From Streptomyces sp. 135 (GTDB taxonomy: Bacteria; Actinomycetota; Actinomycetes; Streptomycetales; Streptomycetaceae): a DNA stretch of 64,000 bases. The position numbers and the translations under genes were made by a program. The notes beneath the pieces are model-generated. The model did not search any database. It had not been told where the DNA came from and saw nothing but the letters and a program-made list of their open reading frames with translations. Shown here piece after piece: positions 14,820 to 25,100 of this stretch. Numbering within the stretch: position 1 is the stretch's first letter; every line of letters starts with the position of its first letter. The stretch is from the NCBI RefSeq assembly GCF_020026305.1, contig NZ_CP075691.1:930001-994000 (forward strand), in the 5' to 3' direction.

Positions 14820-15110
14820 TCAGGAGCCATTGGAGTCACCTACGACTTGACGCCAGACTCTTTCAAAGTCCACTCCTTCAATGAGCGACGGAGAAAACTC
14901 TTCCTGCTCGGCAATCTCCTCTAGGCTCGGAAGCGGACTTTCCCCGAGCATGGTCGTTCCCGAGGATGACTCACCGTCCGCGAAATCCCGACGCCCGTCC
15001 CGATAGATCTCCACCTTGCGGATCTCGTACCCCGCATCATCGATCTCGCTGTAGAGCTCGATCGGCTCATCAGGCAGGTTGTGGCTCCACAGCACCTTGA
15101 GGTATCGCAT
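14820..15110 (-). CDS. Immunity protein, DUF6881-like
   Basis: 96 aa, starting MRYLKVLWSHNLPDEPIELY and continuing with IRKVEIYRDGRRDFADG, SLEEIAEQEEFSP and FERVWRQV. This is the pattern of DUF6881-type proteins commonly found beside polymorphic toxins. The start is 1 nt after the rhs stop, so the gene is translationally coupled to the toxin. It is acidic and cytoplasmic, fitting an inhibitor of the basic ADP-ribosyltransferase tip. The immunity role is inferred from position; the family resemblance is from memory. Confidence 0.75.
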   Translation of the reverse strand: MRYLKVLWSHNLPDEPIELYSEIDDAGYEIRKVEIYRDGRRDFADGESSSGTTMLGESPLPSLEEIAEQEEFSPSLIEGVDFERVWRQVVGDSNGS

Positions 15111-15111
15111 C

Positions 15112-18100
15112 TCAGTTCGCTCCGTGACCGATTATTCGCCCGTTCAGATCCAAGGGTCCTTGATTGGGGATCACATAGACGTTGTCTCTTCCCTTGACGA
15201 CATTCAATCCCCTGACGTCAATCTCGACGTAGTTAGTGAACCGTCGCCCAGAGAATGGGTGACCGAGGAAGCATCGCGACAGCTGTCCACAGGTCTTGGT
15301 TCCGGGAGCGATATCAGACAGATACTGCCCGTCGCCATAGCGCGCATCCTTCGGGCTCGCCTCCTTGGTTGAGGCATTCAATTTCTTGCTTCCCACGATC
15401 CCATTCATCCCGGCCTCGTCGGTGTAATGGATGAGGGTTTCGGGAGGGCAGCCGCCAGAATTGTGAACGAGGACCGGAGTCTCGCCCGCCAGCACATAGT
15501 ACGTGTGGAGCCCCTCGACCGTGAGGTTGTACGTACGAGCCTGCTTTGTAAAGGCGTAGTTGCCGGTCACGATGACTGTGTCTCCGTCATCGGTGAGGAG
15601 GCTCATCCCCGGTCGTAGGTCCCCGGCCTCGACCCATCGATGCTCAGATGCGGACCAGAATGGGTGCTCGTAGGTTGCGGTGAGCTTCTTGATTCCGTCA
15701 TCGGTGGCGATTGATAGCGTGTTGAAGCGCTTATCGCTCTCCGTAACAATGAGGCGCGTAACTTCTCTCGGCCCGGACTCACCAGACACTGGATCAGTAG
15801 CCAGTACCTTGTCCCCGACCTTGACATCCTCAATGTCCTTTGTCGAGTCGTCGGCCATTAGAACATCGGTTCCCGGGAGGAAACACTTACAGCCAGAGGG
15901 GATCCCCTTCTTCGCCTTCTTTGCTCCATCGCTCACCTCCTCCCCTGATTCGAGCGCCTTCCGAATCAGCTTCAATCCCTTGAGGGGCTTTCCCCACGGC
16001 AAATCCATCGCCGCACTGCCGCAGGCGGAATTGAAGCCCTTGTCGTTCCAGCAATCCTTCCAAGCCTCGAAGTCAGGAAGAATTACGTCTTTGAGGGCTA
16101 CGTCCACGGCGTTGGTGAACCAGCTGTCCTTGTCTGATGGGCCCGTGTACGGCTGGTTGTGCCATGCGCATACGTTTCCGGAGATCGGGAGGCACTGCGG
16201 CCCGCTGCTGGGCTGTGCTGTGTGGCCGGTACTTCTGGTAGGGGCGGTTCCGCCGCTCCTACCCCCACCTCCACCCCCGCCATACCCGCCTCCGCCATTA
16301 GCTTCGTGACCGTCGTTCCCGTGCTTGGGGCAAGCTGGGTCGCCTCCCGCACACTTCAGGCCCAGGCCGCTGGGGTCAGCGTTGCTCAGCGGGTTCTGGG
16401 CCCCGTAGCTATAACCGTTGAGAGTCTGGTGGATTTCGGTCTGCAGGAGCGGGTCGACGCTGATGAACTGTCCGGCGTTCGGGTCGTATTCGCGGGCGCC
16501 GACGTGGGTCAGGCCGGTCGCGGTGTCTGCCGGTTTGCCGAGGAAGGCCTTGTCGTCGGGCCAGTTGGTGGTCTTCTCGCCTCGGGGGGCGCCGAAGGGG
16601 GTGGTGTAGCGCTTGGTGGTTGCGTAGGTGGTGGCGTCCAGGGCGAGGCCAGCTGTGCCGTGATGGTCGGCGGCCAGGTAGCTGATCCTCGTTCCTGAAG
16701 TGCCGGCTGCTGTCGTGCGGACGGCGACGGTCTGGCCGTTGGCCGTGTAGTAACGGCTGCCGGAGAGGGTCTTGGTGGTGCCCTTCACCGTGAGGCGGAC
16801 CTCGGTCGCGCCGAGGTAGAGGACGGTGTCACCGTCACCCTTGGCGCGACGGATGAGAAGTTCGCCGCTCGCGTCGTACAGGTAGTCCGTCTGGGCCGAG
16901 CCCTCTGTCGTCCGGGCGAGTTTGCCCTCGGTGTTCCAGGTAAGCGTCTGCTGGGCGGCGCCGTCGGGGCGGGAGGTCGTGTTGCCGGTCTTGTCGTAGG
17001 TGTAGGTCTGGGTCTTGCCGCCCGTTTCGGTCTTGACGAGCGGGTGGGGCTGGTTCTGGTCGGTGCGATAGGTGTAGTCGGTGGTCTTGTCGCCGCCGGA
17101 GCTGGCGTGCTGGGTTTCGGTCTTGCGTTGGCCGGCCTGGTTGTAGGTGTAGCTGGTCCAGTACGGGGCTGCGCCGTCGATGTTGGAGGCGTTACGGCCC
17201 GCGTTCGCGCAGTCGGCGGTCTTGGGGGTCCAGGCTTCGGTGAGGCGGCGGTGGCCGTCGTAGGTGAAGCACTGGTGGTCGGGCTTGGTGGTGCCGCCCT
17301 GGGTGGTGGCGTCGAAGATGGAGGTGACGTTGCCGGCGTCGTCCTGGGTGTACTTCAGTTCCTGCGGCATGTAGCCGTGGACGTCGTCGGTGACGTAGGA
17401 GCGGGTCAGGCGGCGGGTGCCCGGTTCGTAGTCGTAGGTGATGTAGGCCTTCTTGGCTGAGCTGGCATCGCTCATGCCCAGTGTCTGCTGGCGCAGGTCG
17501 CCTTGTGGGGAGTACACGGCGTTCTGGAGGTAGCCGTTGGTGCCCACCGACTTGAGCTGCTGGCCGATGTCGTTGTAGGTGTAGCCGACCGTTTCGGCGG
17601 TCAGGCCTGCCACCGCGGGCTGGGAGGCCTGGCTGATGGTTCCGTCCAGGCGGTAGCCGGTGGTGAAAGGGAATGTCTTGGGTACGCCTGCCTTCACCAG
17701 CGGGTCGTCGTCAGGCAGTGTCAGCTGGTTGCCCATGACCTGGTAGAGGCTGTCGTACTGGGTGACCTTCTGGGTGTACACCTTGCCGGTCGTGCCGCCG
17801 TCGTAGCGGACGGCCGTGTCCTGCTGCCCCTTGGCGAGGGTGTCGAAGGTCCAGGCGGCGAGCTTGTTGGCATCGGTCTTGTCGGTCTGCCACAGGCTGG
17901 TCTTGCGGTTCAGGTCGTCGTACTCGGTGAGGAGCTTGTTGTCCTCCTCGTCCGTGGTGGTGACGGGGCGGTCGAGGGAGTCGTAGGTGGTGCGGGTCGT
18001 GCCACTGTCCGGGTCGGCGGCGGCGACCTGGCGGCCGAACAGGTCGTAGCTGTAGGACCACTTGGCTTCGTCAGGACCGGTGAGTGTCTTCTGCTGGCCT

Positions 18101-21100
18101 GCGGGGGTGTAGGTGTAGTCGGTGGTGGTGAAGTCGGTACCGGTGGGCTGGGGGCCGCCGTACTCGCGGCGCTGTGTCAGCTGGCCCAGGGCGTTGGTGA
18201 CTTCCGCAGTGGCCTGGCCGCCGGTGGGGGCGCTGGTGGTCACCGTGTCGCCGGTGTAGGTGGAATTGGTGGTCCAGCGGGTGACGCCGTAGTTCTTGGT
18301 GACCGCCTTGGTGGCGCGGCCCGCGCCGTCGTAGGTCGTGTCGGTCTGGACGGGGGCCTGGCTGCCCTCGGTCTGTACGACCGTGGCGGACGGCGGCGAG
18401 GTGTTGTCCCAGATGTCGCCCTGCGCGCTGACGGCCAGGCCGCGGTCGTCATAAAGCGTCAGTGAGACGAGTCGGCCGCCGACCGGGGTCGGGGTCTGGG
18501 TCTGGCGGGCGCGCAGCAGGGAGTCGTAGAACTCGTAGGTGGTGTTGTAGCCGGAGCCGTCGCCCTTGAGCGTGCCGGTGGACACCCAGGAAAGGTCCTT
18601 GCTGGTGACCTTGTAGTCGTAGACGTAGTTGGGGGTCTTGTTCAGTGCCTTGGAGCGGTTGGGCAGCCAGACCTTGGTGACGCGGCCCAGGCTGTCGTAG
18701 TCGGTCTCGGTGACCTTGTTGTTGGGGTCAGTGGTCTTCAGCGCCGCGCCGGTCGCGAAGTCGAGGGTGGTGGTGGCTTGGTGTTTGGCGGCGTTGGTGA
18801 CGGTGGTGGAGGTCAGCGGGCCGGCAGCGGCCGGCGTGTAGGTGGTGGTGGCGGTAGTCAGGTCGTGGGTGTCCTTGACCACCAGCGGGCGGCCGAGAGT
18901 GTCGTAGCTGGTGGTGGCCGTCTTCTGCCAGGTGGGGGCGTTGTCGGCACTGTAGGCCTTGGCGCGGCCGGTCCAGGTGGCCTCGCCCAGGGTGGGCTTC
19001 TGGGTGGCCGACCAGGTGGTGGCCTGCGGATTGTCGTACGCGGTCGCCGTGTCGGCGATCACGTCCCCGGGTTTGTCCGAGTCGGCCGGCAGATCCAGGT
19101 TCGCGTCGGTGACCGCACATGTCTTGGCGACGGTGCGGGTGCGGGACACCAGCGCGTTGATGTTGACGTCTTTGTCGTCGTTGCGGGCGTACCAGGTGCG
19201 GGTGCACGTCTCGTCGCCCGGGATCGCGTCGTCGCCGTTGTCCTCGACGGTTTCGGCCATGCCATAGTCGTCGTAGGTGGTCTTGGTGGTGCGAATGCGG
19301 TCACGGGGCGTCGCGGTGCTGGTGATGTGGGTGCGGGCGTGGCTGGCGGCGGTGCGGACGTAGTAGGCCTCGGTGTCCGCGTAGGACTTGTGCTGGGTGG
19401 CCGTCCGCTTCGACCAGGGGTCATTGATGGTGCCGGAGACTTCGGTGTCGCCGTTGTAGGTGACGCTTTCGCGGGTGAAGCCTGCGTACTGATCGGAGTC
19501 GGTGATGTCCGCGGCCTTGATGCCCGTCACCTTGACGCTCTTGCGTTTGTCCGGGTCGGGCGTCTTGTTGTCCGTGCCGAGGACGCGGTCGCCGTTCATG
19601 CCGCGCAGGTAGACGCTGACCTCTTTGAGCTGGGCGCTGTCCTTGTCACCGGTGAGGTGGGTGACCTTGCCGAAGCCGCGCCAGAGAGACCAGGTGCGTT
19701 CCTTGGCGGGGGTCATGGGGTCGTCGTTGTAGTGCCAGGCACCGCCGCCGGAGTACTGGTACGTGTGCTGGACCGCTTCCGATCCGCCCTGGGGGTCGGT
19801 GGTGGAGACCGCGGTGACCGGGTATTTGTGGAACCAGTCCAGGATCGGTGTCTTCTCACCGTTGGGCGACCAGTGCACCGGGTAGCAGCGCCGGGTGTTC
19901 TCGTCCACCTTGGGCTTGGTCTGCCCGGCCACGCAGTCCGCTGCGGCGTAGGAGATGATCGTCTGTGCGCCGGCTTCGGAGGTGACCGTACGCAGGCGGG
20001 GTTTGTCCAGGGACAGGATGTCGTCGCTGGCGCCGTCGACCCGGTTGGGCAGGAAGGCGTGGGTGAACTTCACGGGGTCCAGGGCGAGGTCGGTGCCGCG
20101 CTTGCCGGTGTGCTTGATCTCGTCCAGCCACAGGGACTGGTCGGTGGTGTCGCCGGTGTCGCCCGGGTCGAGGTAGAGCTGCTTGAGTTCCCACGCGTCC
20201 ACCGCGGCGTAGGCGGGGGTCGCTGCGGCTGCGTTCCATGCGTAGGTGGTGATGCCGGTCATGCGCTTGCGGGTGAAGAAGGAGGGGCCGACGTTGCCGG
20301 TGCATTTGTCGCCGTCTTTGCAGACGGTGTCATAGGGCACGTCGGGCCAGTTGTCGCGCTTGTCCTCTGTCAGGGCGTCGCAGCCGGTGCCGGTGGCCAG
20401 GCAGCGCTCGGCGTAGGTGAAGGTGACCTTGTTGGAGGCTGCCGGTTTGGCGGAGAAGAGGGTGCTTGCGCGCTGGCCGTAGCGGATTTCCTTGAGATAG
20501 CCGCCGCGGGTGTAGTCGGTGCCGGTGGTGTCGTCGCCGAGTTTGTCGTAGTTGTTGTGCTCGGCCTGGTACCAGTACGTCATGGTGTTGGCGTGGGTGT
20601 CCTGGACCAGGTCGAGGTTCCACCGCCAGGCCTGCTTCTTGTCCCGGCCGGAGAACGATGAGCCGTCCTTGTGACCGGGCTCGTTTTCGTCGTCGCCGAA
20701 GACCGGCACGGTCCACACCGACTGGGTGCGCTCCTCGGCACCCGCGCCTTCCAGCTTGTTCAGGCCGAAGGTGTAGGTGGTGCCGTCCCCGGTGGTGAGG
20801 GTCCAGTACTCGCCGTCGTCGTCGCCGTTGTCGGCGCCGGTGTGGCGGGTGACGGTGGAGGCGTCGTCGTTCTTCAGGCGCCACGTGCCGCTGGTGTCGT
20901 CCTTGACCAGCTCAGTGGCCTGGCCGTTCAGGACCAGGGAGGCGTTGTCGTACTTCCAGCACAGGTCGTACTTCTTGTCCTGGCCGTCATCGTCACAGGA
21001 GCCGTACTTGCGCTCTATGTAGGAGGAGGTGAGGTCGAAGCCCTCACCGATCGCGGTCCCCTGGTTGTTGGTGGAGGCGGTGCGCCCGTCCACGCTGCCG

Positions 21101-22059
21101 GAGTCGTAGGAGATCGACAGGTCCGGCTTCGGGCCTGCCGCGGCGGGCGGCGTGCGCAGCGGGTAGGACCAGGTGAAGGAGCCGGAGGAGCCGCCGGCCT
21201 CCCAGGTCGAGGAGGCGGCCAGTGGGGTGGCCTTGTAGTCGCCGGAACCGGACTTGGTTCCGGCCGCCAGGGCCAGCACCATGGTGCGGTCTTCGGCTGT
21301 GCCGCTCTTGGCCGCGGTGGGGAAGGTCAGCGGTGCGGTGAGCTGCTCGTCCTTGCGGTGGTTGGTGAACTCGAGCGGAGTGCGGGTGCGGCAAGCCGTC
21401 CTGGCCGGGGCGGTACGGGCGCAGTCGGGCAGGCGCAGCAGTTGCAGGCGGCCGGCCCAGTCACCGCCGTAGGCGGAGGCGAACGCCTCGTAATTGAGTC
21501 CTAGTTGGGCTGCGCCGCCGTTCTTGGGGCTCGTGACGGTGAGCGCGATGCCCTTGATGCCGAGCTTCTTGGTCTCCTGCTGGTCCAGAACGCGGACCTG
21601 GAGCCTGTCGAGGGCGGGTATCTGCTTGTTGTTCTTGGTTTGCTGCGGTGCGGTGAGGGTGAGCGGCAGGTTCCCTGGTTTCGCCGTCGTCTTCCCTGTT
21701 TTGGGCAGGGTCAGGGTGGCTTTGCCGCTCTTGGGCCAGGTGACGGTGCGGTCTTGTTGGGTGCGGGCACGTTCGGCTGCGGCTTTGTCTGCTGAGGCGG
21801 ACTTCGCTACTGCCTTCGCCGTCTTCTTGTTCACCTTCGCGGTGAGCGGTGTCACCTTCGATGGGCGCGGTGCGTCCAGCTTGGGCCGGCCCAGAGGATC
21901 GATGTCGGCTGCGAACGCGACCGGGCTCAGCAGGCCCGGCAGGAGGACGAAGCCGGTCACCGCCGCGACCCGCCGCCTCCAAGGCGGCACAGAGGTCCTG
22001 GGTCGCGCGGGTCTATGCGTGCCGCGTGACCGGGGCAGACCGAAGGCAGGCAGGTTCAT
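15112..22059 (-). CDS. Rhs/YD-repeat polymorphic toxin with HINT pretoxin and HYD1-type ART tip
   Basis: 2315 aa. The start is an ATG at 22059 with AAGGAGAT 7 nt upstream; the frame is open a little further up. In order: an export signal (RRRVAAVTGFVLLPGLLSPV to about residue 45), a beta-rich N-terminal region, many YD/Rhs repeats (about 950-1800) and the Rhs core (LTHVGAREYDPNAGQFISVD, ending near 1900). A Gly-rich linker follows, then an intein-like HINT domain (about 2055-2200, from CFLPGTDVLMADD to YYVLAGETPVLVHN). The toxin tip (2202-2315) carries IHYTDEAGMNGIV, ARYGDGQYLSDI and YVEIDVRGLNVV, the HYD1-signature ADP-ribosyltransferase pattern. The YD shell is expected to encapsulate the tip and the HINT domain to release it. 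It is preceded by a LamG gene and followed by its immunity gene. Confidence 0.92.
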   Translation of the reverse strand: MNLPAFGLPRSRGTHRPARPRTSVPPWRRRVAAVTGFVLLPGLLSPVAFAADIDPLGRPKLDAPRPSKVTPLTAKVNKKTAKAVAKSASADKAAAERARTQQDRTVTWPKSGKATLTLPKTGKTTAKPGNLPLTLTAPQQTKNNKQIPALDRLQVRVLDQQETKKLGIKGIALTVTSPKNGGAAQLGLNYEAFASAYGGDWAGRLQLLRLPDCARTAPARTACRTRTPLEFTNHRKDEQLTAPLTFPTAAKSGTAEDRTMVLALAAGTKSGSGDYKATPLAASSTWEAGGSSGSFTWSYPLRTPPAAAGPKPDLSISYDSGSVDGRTASTNNQGTAIGEGFDLTSSYIERKYGSCDDDGQDKKYDLCWKYDNASLVLNGQATELVKDDTSGTWRLKNDDASTVTRHTGADNGDDDGEYWTLTTGDGTTYTFGLNKLEGAGAEERTQSVWTVPVFGDDENEPGHKDGSSFSGRDKKQAWRWNLDLVQDTHANTMTYWYQAEHNNYDKLGDDTTGTDYTRGGYLKEIRYGQRASTLFSAKPAASNKVTFTYAERCLATGTGCDALTEDKRDNWPDVPYDTVCKDGDKCTGNVGPSFFTRKRMTGITTYAWNAAAATPAYAAVDAWELKQLYLDPGDTGDTTDQSLWLDEIKHTGKRGTDLALDPVKFTHAFLPNRVDGASDDILSLDKPRLRTVTSEAGAQTIISYAAADCVAGQTKPKVDENTRRCYPVHWSPNGEKTPILDWFHKYPVTAVSTTDPQGGSEAVQHTYQYSGGGAWHYNDDPMTPAKERTWSLWRGFGKVTHLTGDKDSAQLKEVSVYLRGMNGDRVLGTDNKTPDPDKRKSVKVTGIKAADITDSDQYAGFTRESVTYNGDTEVSGTINDPWSKRTATQHKSYADTEAYYVRTAASHARTHITSTATPRDRIRTTKTTYDDYGMAETVEDNGDDAIPGDETCTRTWYARNDDKDVNINALVSRTRTVAKTCAVTDANLDLPADSDKPGDVIADTATAYDNPQATTWSATQKPTLGEATWTGRAKAYSADNAPTWQKTATTSYDTLGRPLVVKDTHDLTTATTTYTPAAAGPLTSTTVTNAAKHQATTTLDFATGAALKTTDPNNKVTETDYDSLGRVTKVWLPNRSKALNKTPNYVYDYKVTSKDLSWVSTGTLKGDGSGYNTTYEFYDSLLRARQTQTPTPVGGRLVSLTLYDDRGLAVSAQGDIWDNTSPPSATVVQTEGSQAPVQTDTTYDGAGRATKAVTKNYGVTRWTTNSTYTGDTVTTSAPTGGQATAEVTNALGQLTQRREYGGPQPTGTDFTTTDYTYTPAGQQKTLTGPDEAKWSYSYDLFGRQVAAADPDSGTTRTTYDSLDRPVTTTDEEDNKLLTEYDDLNRKTSLWQTDKTDANKLAAWTFDTLAKGQQDTAVRYDGGTTGKVYTQKVTQYDSLYQVMGNQLTLPDDDPLVKAGVPKTFPFTTGYRLDGTISQASQPAVAGLTAETVGYTYNDIGQQLKSVGTNGYLQNAVYSPQGDLRQQTLGMSDASSAKKAYITYDYEPGTRRLTRSYVTDDVHGYMPQELKYTQDDAGNVTSIFDATTQGGTTKPDHQCFTYDGHRRLTEAWTPKTADCANAGRNASNIDGAAPYWTSYTYNQAGQRKTETQHASSGGDKTTDYTYRTDQNQPHPLVKTETGGKTQTYTYDKTGNTTSRPDGAAQQTLTWNTEGKLARTTEGSAQTDYLYDASGELLIRRAKGDGDTVLYLGATEVRLTVKGTTKTLSGSRYYTANGQTVAVRTTAAGTSGTRISYLAADHHGTAGLALDATTYATTKRYTTPFGAPRGEKTTNWPDDKAFLGKPADTATGLTHVGAREYDPNAGQFISVDPLLQTEIHQTLNGYSYGAQNPLSNADPSGLGLKCAGGDPACPKHGNDGHEANGGGGYGGGGGGGRSGGTAPTRSTGHTAQPSSGPQCLPISGNVCAWHNQPYTGPSDKDSWFTNAVDVALKDVILPDFEAWKDCWNDKGFNSACGSAAMDLPWGKPLKGLKLIRKALESGEEVSDGAKKAKKGIPSGCKCFLPGTDVLMADDSTKDIEDVKVGDKVLATDPVSGESGPREVTRLIVTESDKRFNTLSIATDDGIKKLTATYEHPFWSASEHRWVEAGDLRPGMSLLTDDGDTVIVTGNYAFTKQARTYNLTVEGLHTYYVLAGETPVLVHNSGGCPPETLIHYTDEAGMNGIVGSKKLNASTKEASPKDARYGDGQYLSDIAPGTKTCGQLSRCFLGHPFSGRRFTNYVEIDVRGLNVVKGRDNVYVIPNQGPLDLNGRIIGHGAN

Positions 22060-22074
22060 CACGCATCTCCTTGC

Positions 22075-22104
22075 GTGCGGCCACCGGTGATCCGGTGGCC
22101 GCAC
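22075..22104 (-). promoter_or_regulatory. 13-bp hairpin in the leader between LamG gene and rhs
   Basis: GTGCGGCCACCGG (22075-22087), loop TGAT, perfect complement 22092-22104. It ends about 16 nt upstream of the rhs start codon, next to its RBS. It could be a partial terminator after the LamG gene or control translation of the toxin. Confidence 0.55.
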
Positions 22105-22161
22105 GCCGTCGAAGGAAAGTCAGCAAGAAGGCATTAGGGGTGGAAAGAATTCGGCGAGTGC

Positions 22162-25100
22162 CTAGGGTGAGAGCTCGGTGATCTGGCTGCTCACCTGTCC
22201 CGGCGTCATCGCCCCGCTCCATACGCGAAGCTTCGCCAGGTCGCCCGGCAGGTAGTGGCCCATGGTGCCCTTCGCTGACCCGCGTCCCACGGAGAGGGTC
22301 GCGCTGCCTTGCTGCGGTGTGCCGAGTCCCGGGTCTTCCTCGCCTTGCTGGAGGAACGGACCGACGTACAACTGGGCGACGCCGAACTGCTGCTCGCCTT
22401 GGTCGTCGGTGAAGTCCTGGCCGGCGTCGAAGACGCCGGTCACGTCCACCCAGGTGTCCCATTCCTGCTCGCCGATCGGTTCTTGGGCCGGGGCGAGTGC
22501 GGAGTCGACCACCTTGCCGTTCGCATCGACGGCGGTGCGGCCGAACTTCCACTGGTAGGCGTCGGCGGTCGCTTTCTCCACCCACAGCGCCCAGGACGAC
22601 TCCTTGCCCGCCGGGGTGGGCTGTGAGGCGACCAGGCCGCGGTAGCCGACCGGTTTGGCCGCCAGCAGCGCCTTGTTCAGCCGTACCCGTGCGGAGACCG
22701 TGAATGATCCGGTCTCATCGACTACCGGGTCATCGCCTGAGGCGTAGCCGGAGGTGCCGTTCAGCACCAGGGCTGTCGCGTCTTCGCCGCTCACACTGGC
22801 CCCCGAGCCCGACAGGACCAGACCACCGCGGCGGTAGGGGAAGGATGTGCTGGCCGGATCATCGGGGTCTTCCGGGCTCTCGGTGACCTGGTTGCCGGAG
22901 GAGATGGTGGCATCCCAGTGGGCGACCAGCTCGTTGGCGGGCACTTCGCCCTTCTCTGTCCGGTTCTCCTCGCGGATTTGCGCAGGCGTCAGCGGCTCCT
23001 GCCAGGTCGCGATCTCGTCCACCCGGCCCAAAAAGTACTCGCCATAGCTGCCACCGACCTTCGAGCGGCCGACCATCAAATTACGATCTGCCGGCCATGG
23101 CTCGTAAGTGGCCGCCTCCTGCGCCAGAAACACTGGGTCGCCCTGAGGCCGTCCGTTGATGTAGAGCTGAATGGTGTCGTTGTTCTTGTCGCCGTCGTCC
23201 TGGGTATCGAAGACCGCGGCCAGGTGTGTCCACACCTTCAGCGGGGGGTTGGCCTTGTCGGCCATGGAACGGACGTAGGTGGGCCCGTTCTTGTCCTGGT
23301 CGGTACGGTTGAACACCCACTTTTTGTGTGTGGCCGAGTAGTAGAGAGTGAAAGCCGAGCCGTGTTCTCCCGGGGCTGCCAGCACGGTGCGGTTGGCAGA
23401 GGCGTCAGTGAGGTAGGCCCAGGCCGATACGGTGAACGAGTCCTGCGAGTTGATCGGTACTCCATCGGTCGAGGCGTAGCCGACCTGCTGTCCGGGGTCG
23501 CTGAGGTTGTCGTTCAAGCGCAGCGCGTAGTCGCCTGCGCCGCGTCGGCCCATGGTCGACCAGCCGGTGCCCGCCTCGTCGCGCAGGAGCACATCGTGGC
23601 GGGTCCCGGTCTCGCCCGTGTCTTTGGCAGTCATCAGGGCGGAGCCGGGGGCGCCGTCGTCGAAGCGCCAGCGTCCGGTCGCGCCGTCAGCGAGACCGGT
23701 CTTGAACGTGAATTCGGCTGGCGGCCCCCAGCGCACCCGCCCTTCCTTGTCCAGCTTCAGGTCGCTGGCCTCCACAGAGAGGGTCTGGGCGCCCGGCAGC
23801 CCAGGTTTGACGTCGTTGACCATCACCGAGGCATTCGTCGTTGCTGCGTTGACCGTCTTCACCGCATCCGCGTCCGAGGTCAGCAGCCGCCACCGGTAGG
23901 CCTTCACGTCCTTGTCGGCCGTGTTGGGCTTGAAGGTGAAGCTTCCCGGCTGGCCCGGCCCGCCGTGAGGGGCGCAGTCGTTGGCCGTGCACTGGGTGTA
24001 GGGGGAGCCGTTGACAATGGTGGGCGGCTTGGGGGCGGTGGAGTCGATACGCAGGTAGCACCAGGACGAGTACGGCGAGAACAGGTCGCCATCTCTGCCG
24101 TTGTAGTTCCAGTGCGACTGGGTTCTGGCCTTGAACCGGTACAGACCGCCGTCAGCCCGCTTGTCGGTGGTCGCCTTCTCCAAGGTGCCGTCCGGATCCC
24201 AACCGGATGGCGGTTTGTAGGTGCTCCATACCTGTGACCAACTGCCCGATCGGGTGTCGGTGCTGGAGCGCTGCATGACGAACTCGGCCTGCAGATAGCC
24301 CTCTTCCTCGCCTTGGTGCTGCTCGACCTTGGTCTGCACCCGGGCCTGCACGGTCGGGGTATCCGTCGTCACCGTCAGCGGCGAGGAGGAGGGGCGACAG
24401 TACGCCTTCGTGCCCGTGCCCGGGATCGCGCCGACGGAAGTGGGCACACCGGGCTTGTGGACGTACCAGACCTTGAGTTCGGCATTGGAGTCGAAACGCT
24501 TCCACGCCCGCGGCTCACCCTCGTCCTTGGCCCGCAGCATCAGCGTCAGTCGCGGGAACTTGCCGTCCGCGAGCGCCCGTACGGTGGAGGTGAGGTTCTC
24601 GTCCTTCTCGTCCGGGTTGTCGTTGAATTCTACCCAGGAGTTGGGCTGGTCAGGGCTGCACAGATCTCCGCGGCCCGCGGAGACGTAGCGGTCACCCATC
24701 TGATTCAGCTGCTTGGGACCGGGCCAGCGGGTGCCCTCGGAGATGTTGTCGGTGCGCTCCAGGTCGACCCAGTGCGGGGTGCAGTTGAACGACCATGTCT
24801 CATAGGCACGGAACGTCGCGTCCAGAACCTGCTTGCCGGACAGCTTGGAGGCGCCGAACTCGAAGTACATGCGGTCGGTGTAGCCGTTGGTGCTGCAGTA
24901 GTAGCCGTCCGCGATGCCGCAGCGGCCCACGCCCTTGGGCTCGCTGAACTTCCAGAACTTGTCACCGTCGGAGGACAGCTTCGTCCACTCCGACTTGCCC
25001 AGCCCCACCGCGGGGTCGATGTAAACCGGGTAGACCGTGTCCTTGCCTCGCAGCAGGTCCAGATCCGGCGCGACGGAGACGGCGCCAGCACCGACCGCGA

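Noticed and set aside
16159..21504. Several long plus-strand frames opposite the rhs gene (one of 627 codons)
   Set aside because: All are Gly/Val/Ala-rich antisense shadows of the Rhs coding sequence, caused by high third-position GC; no domains or RBS.
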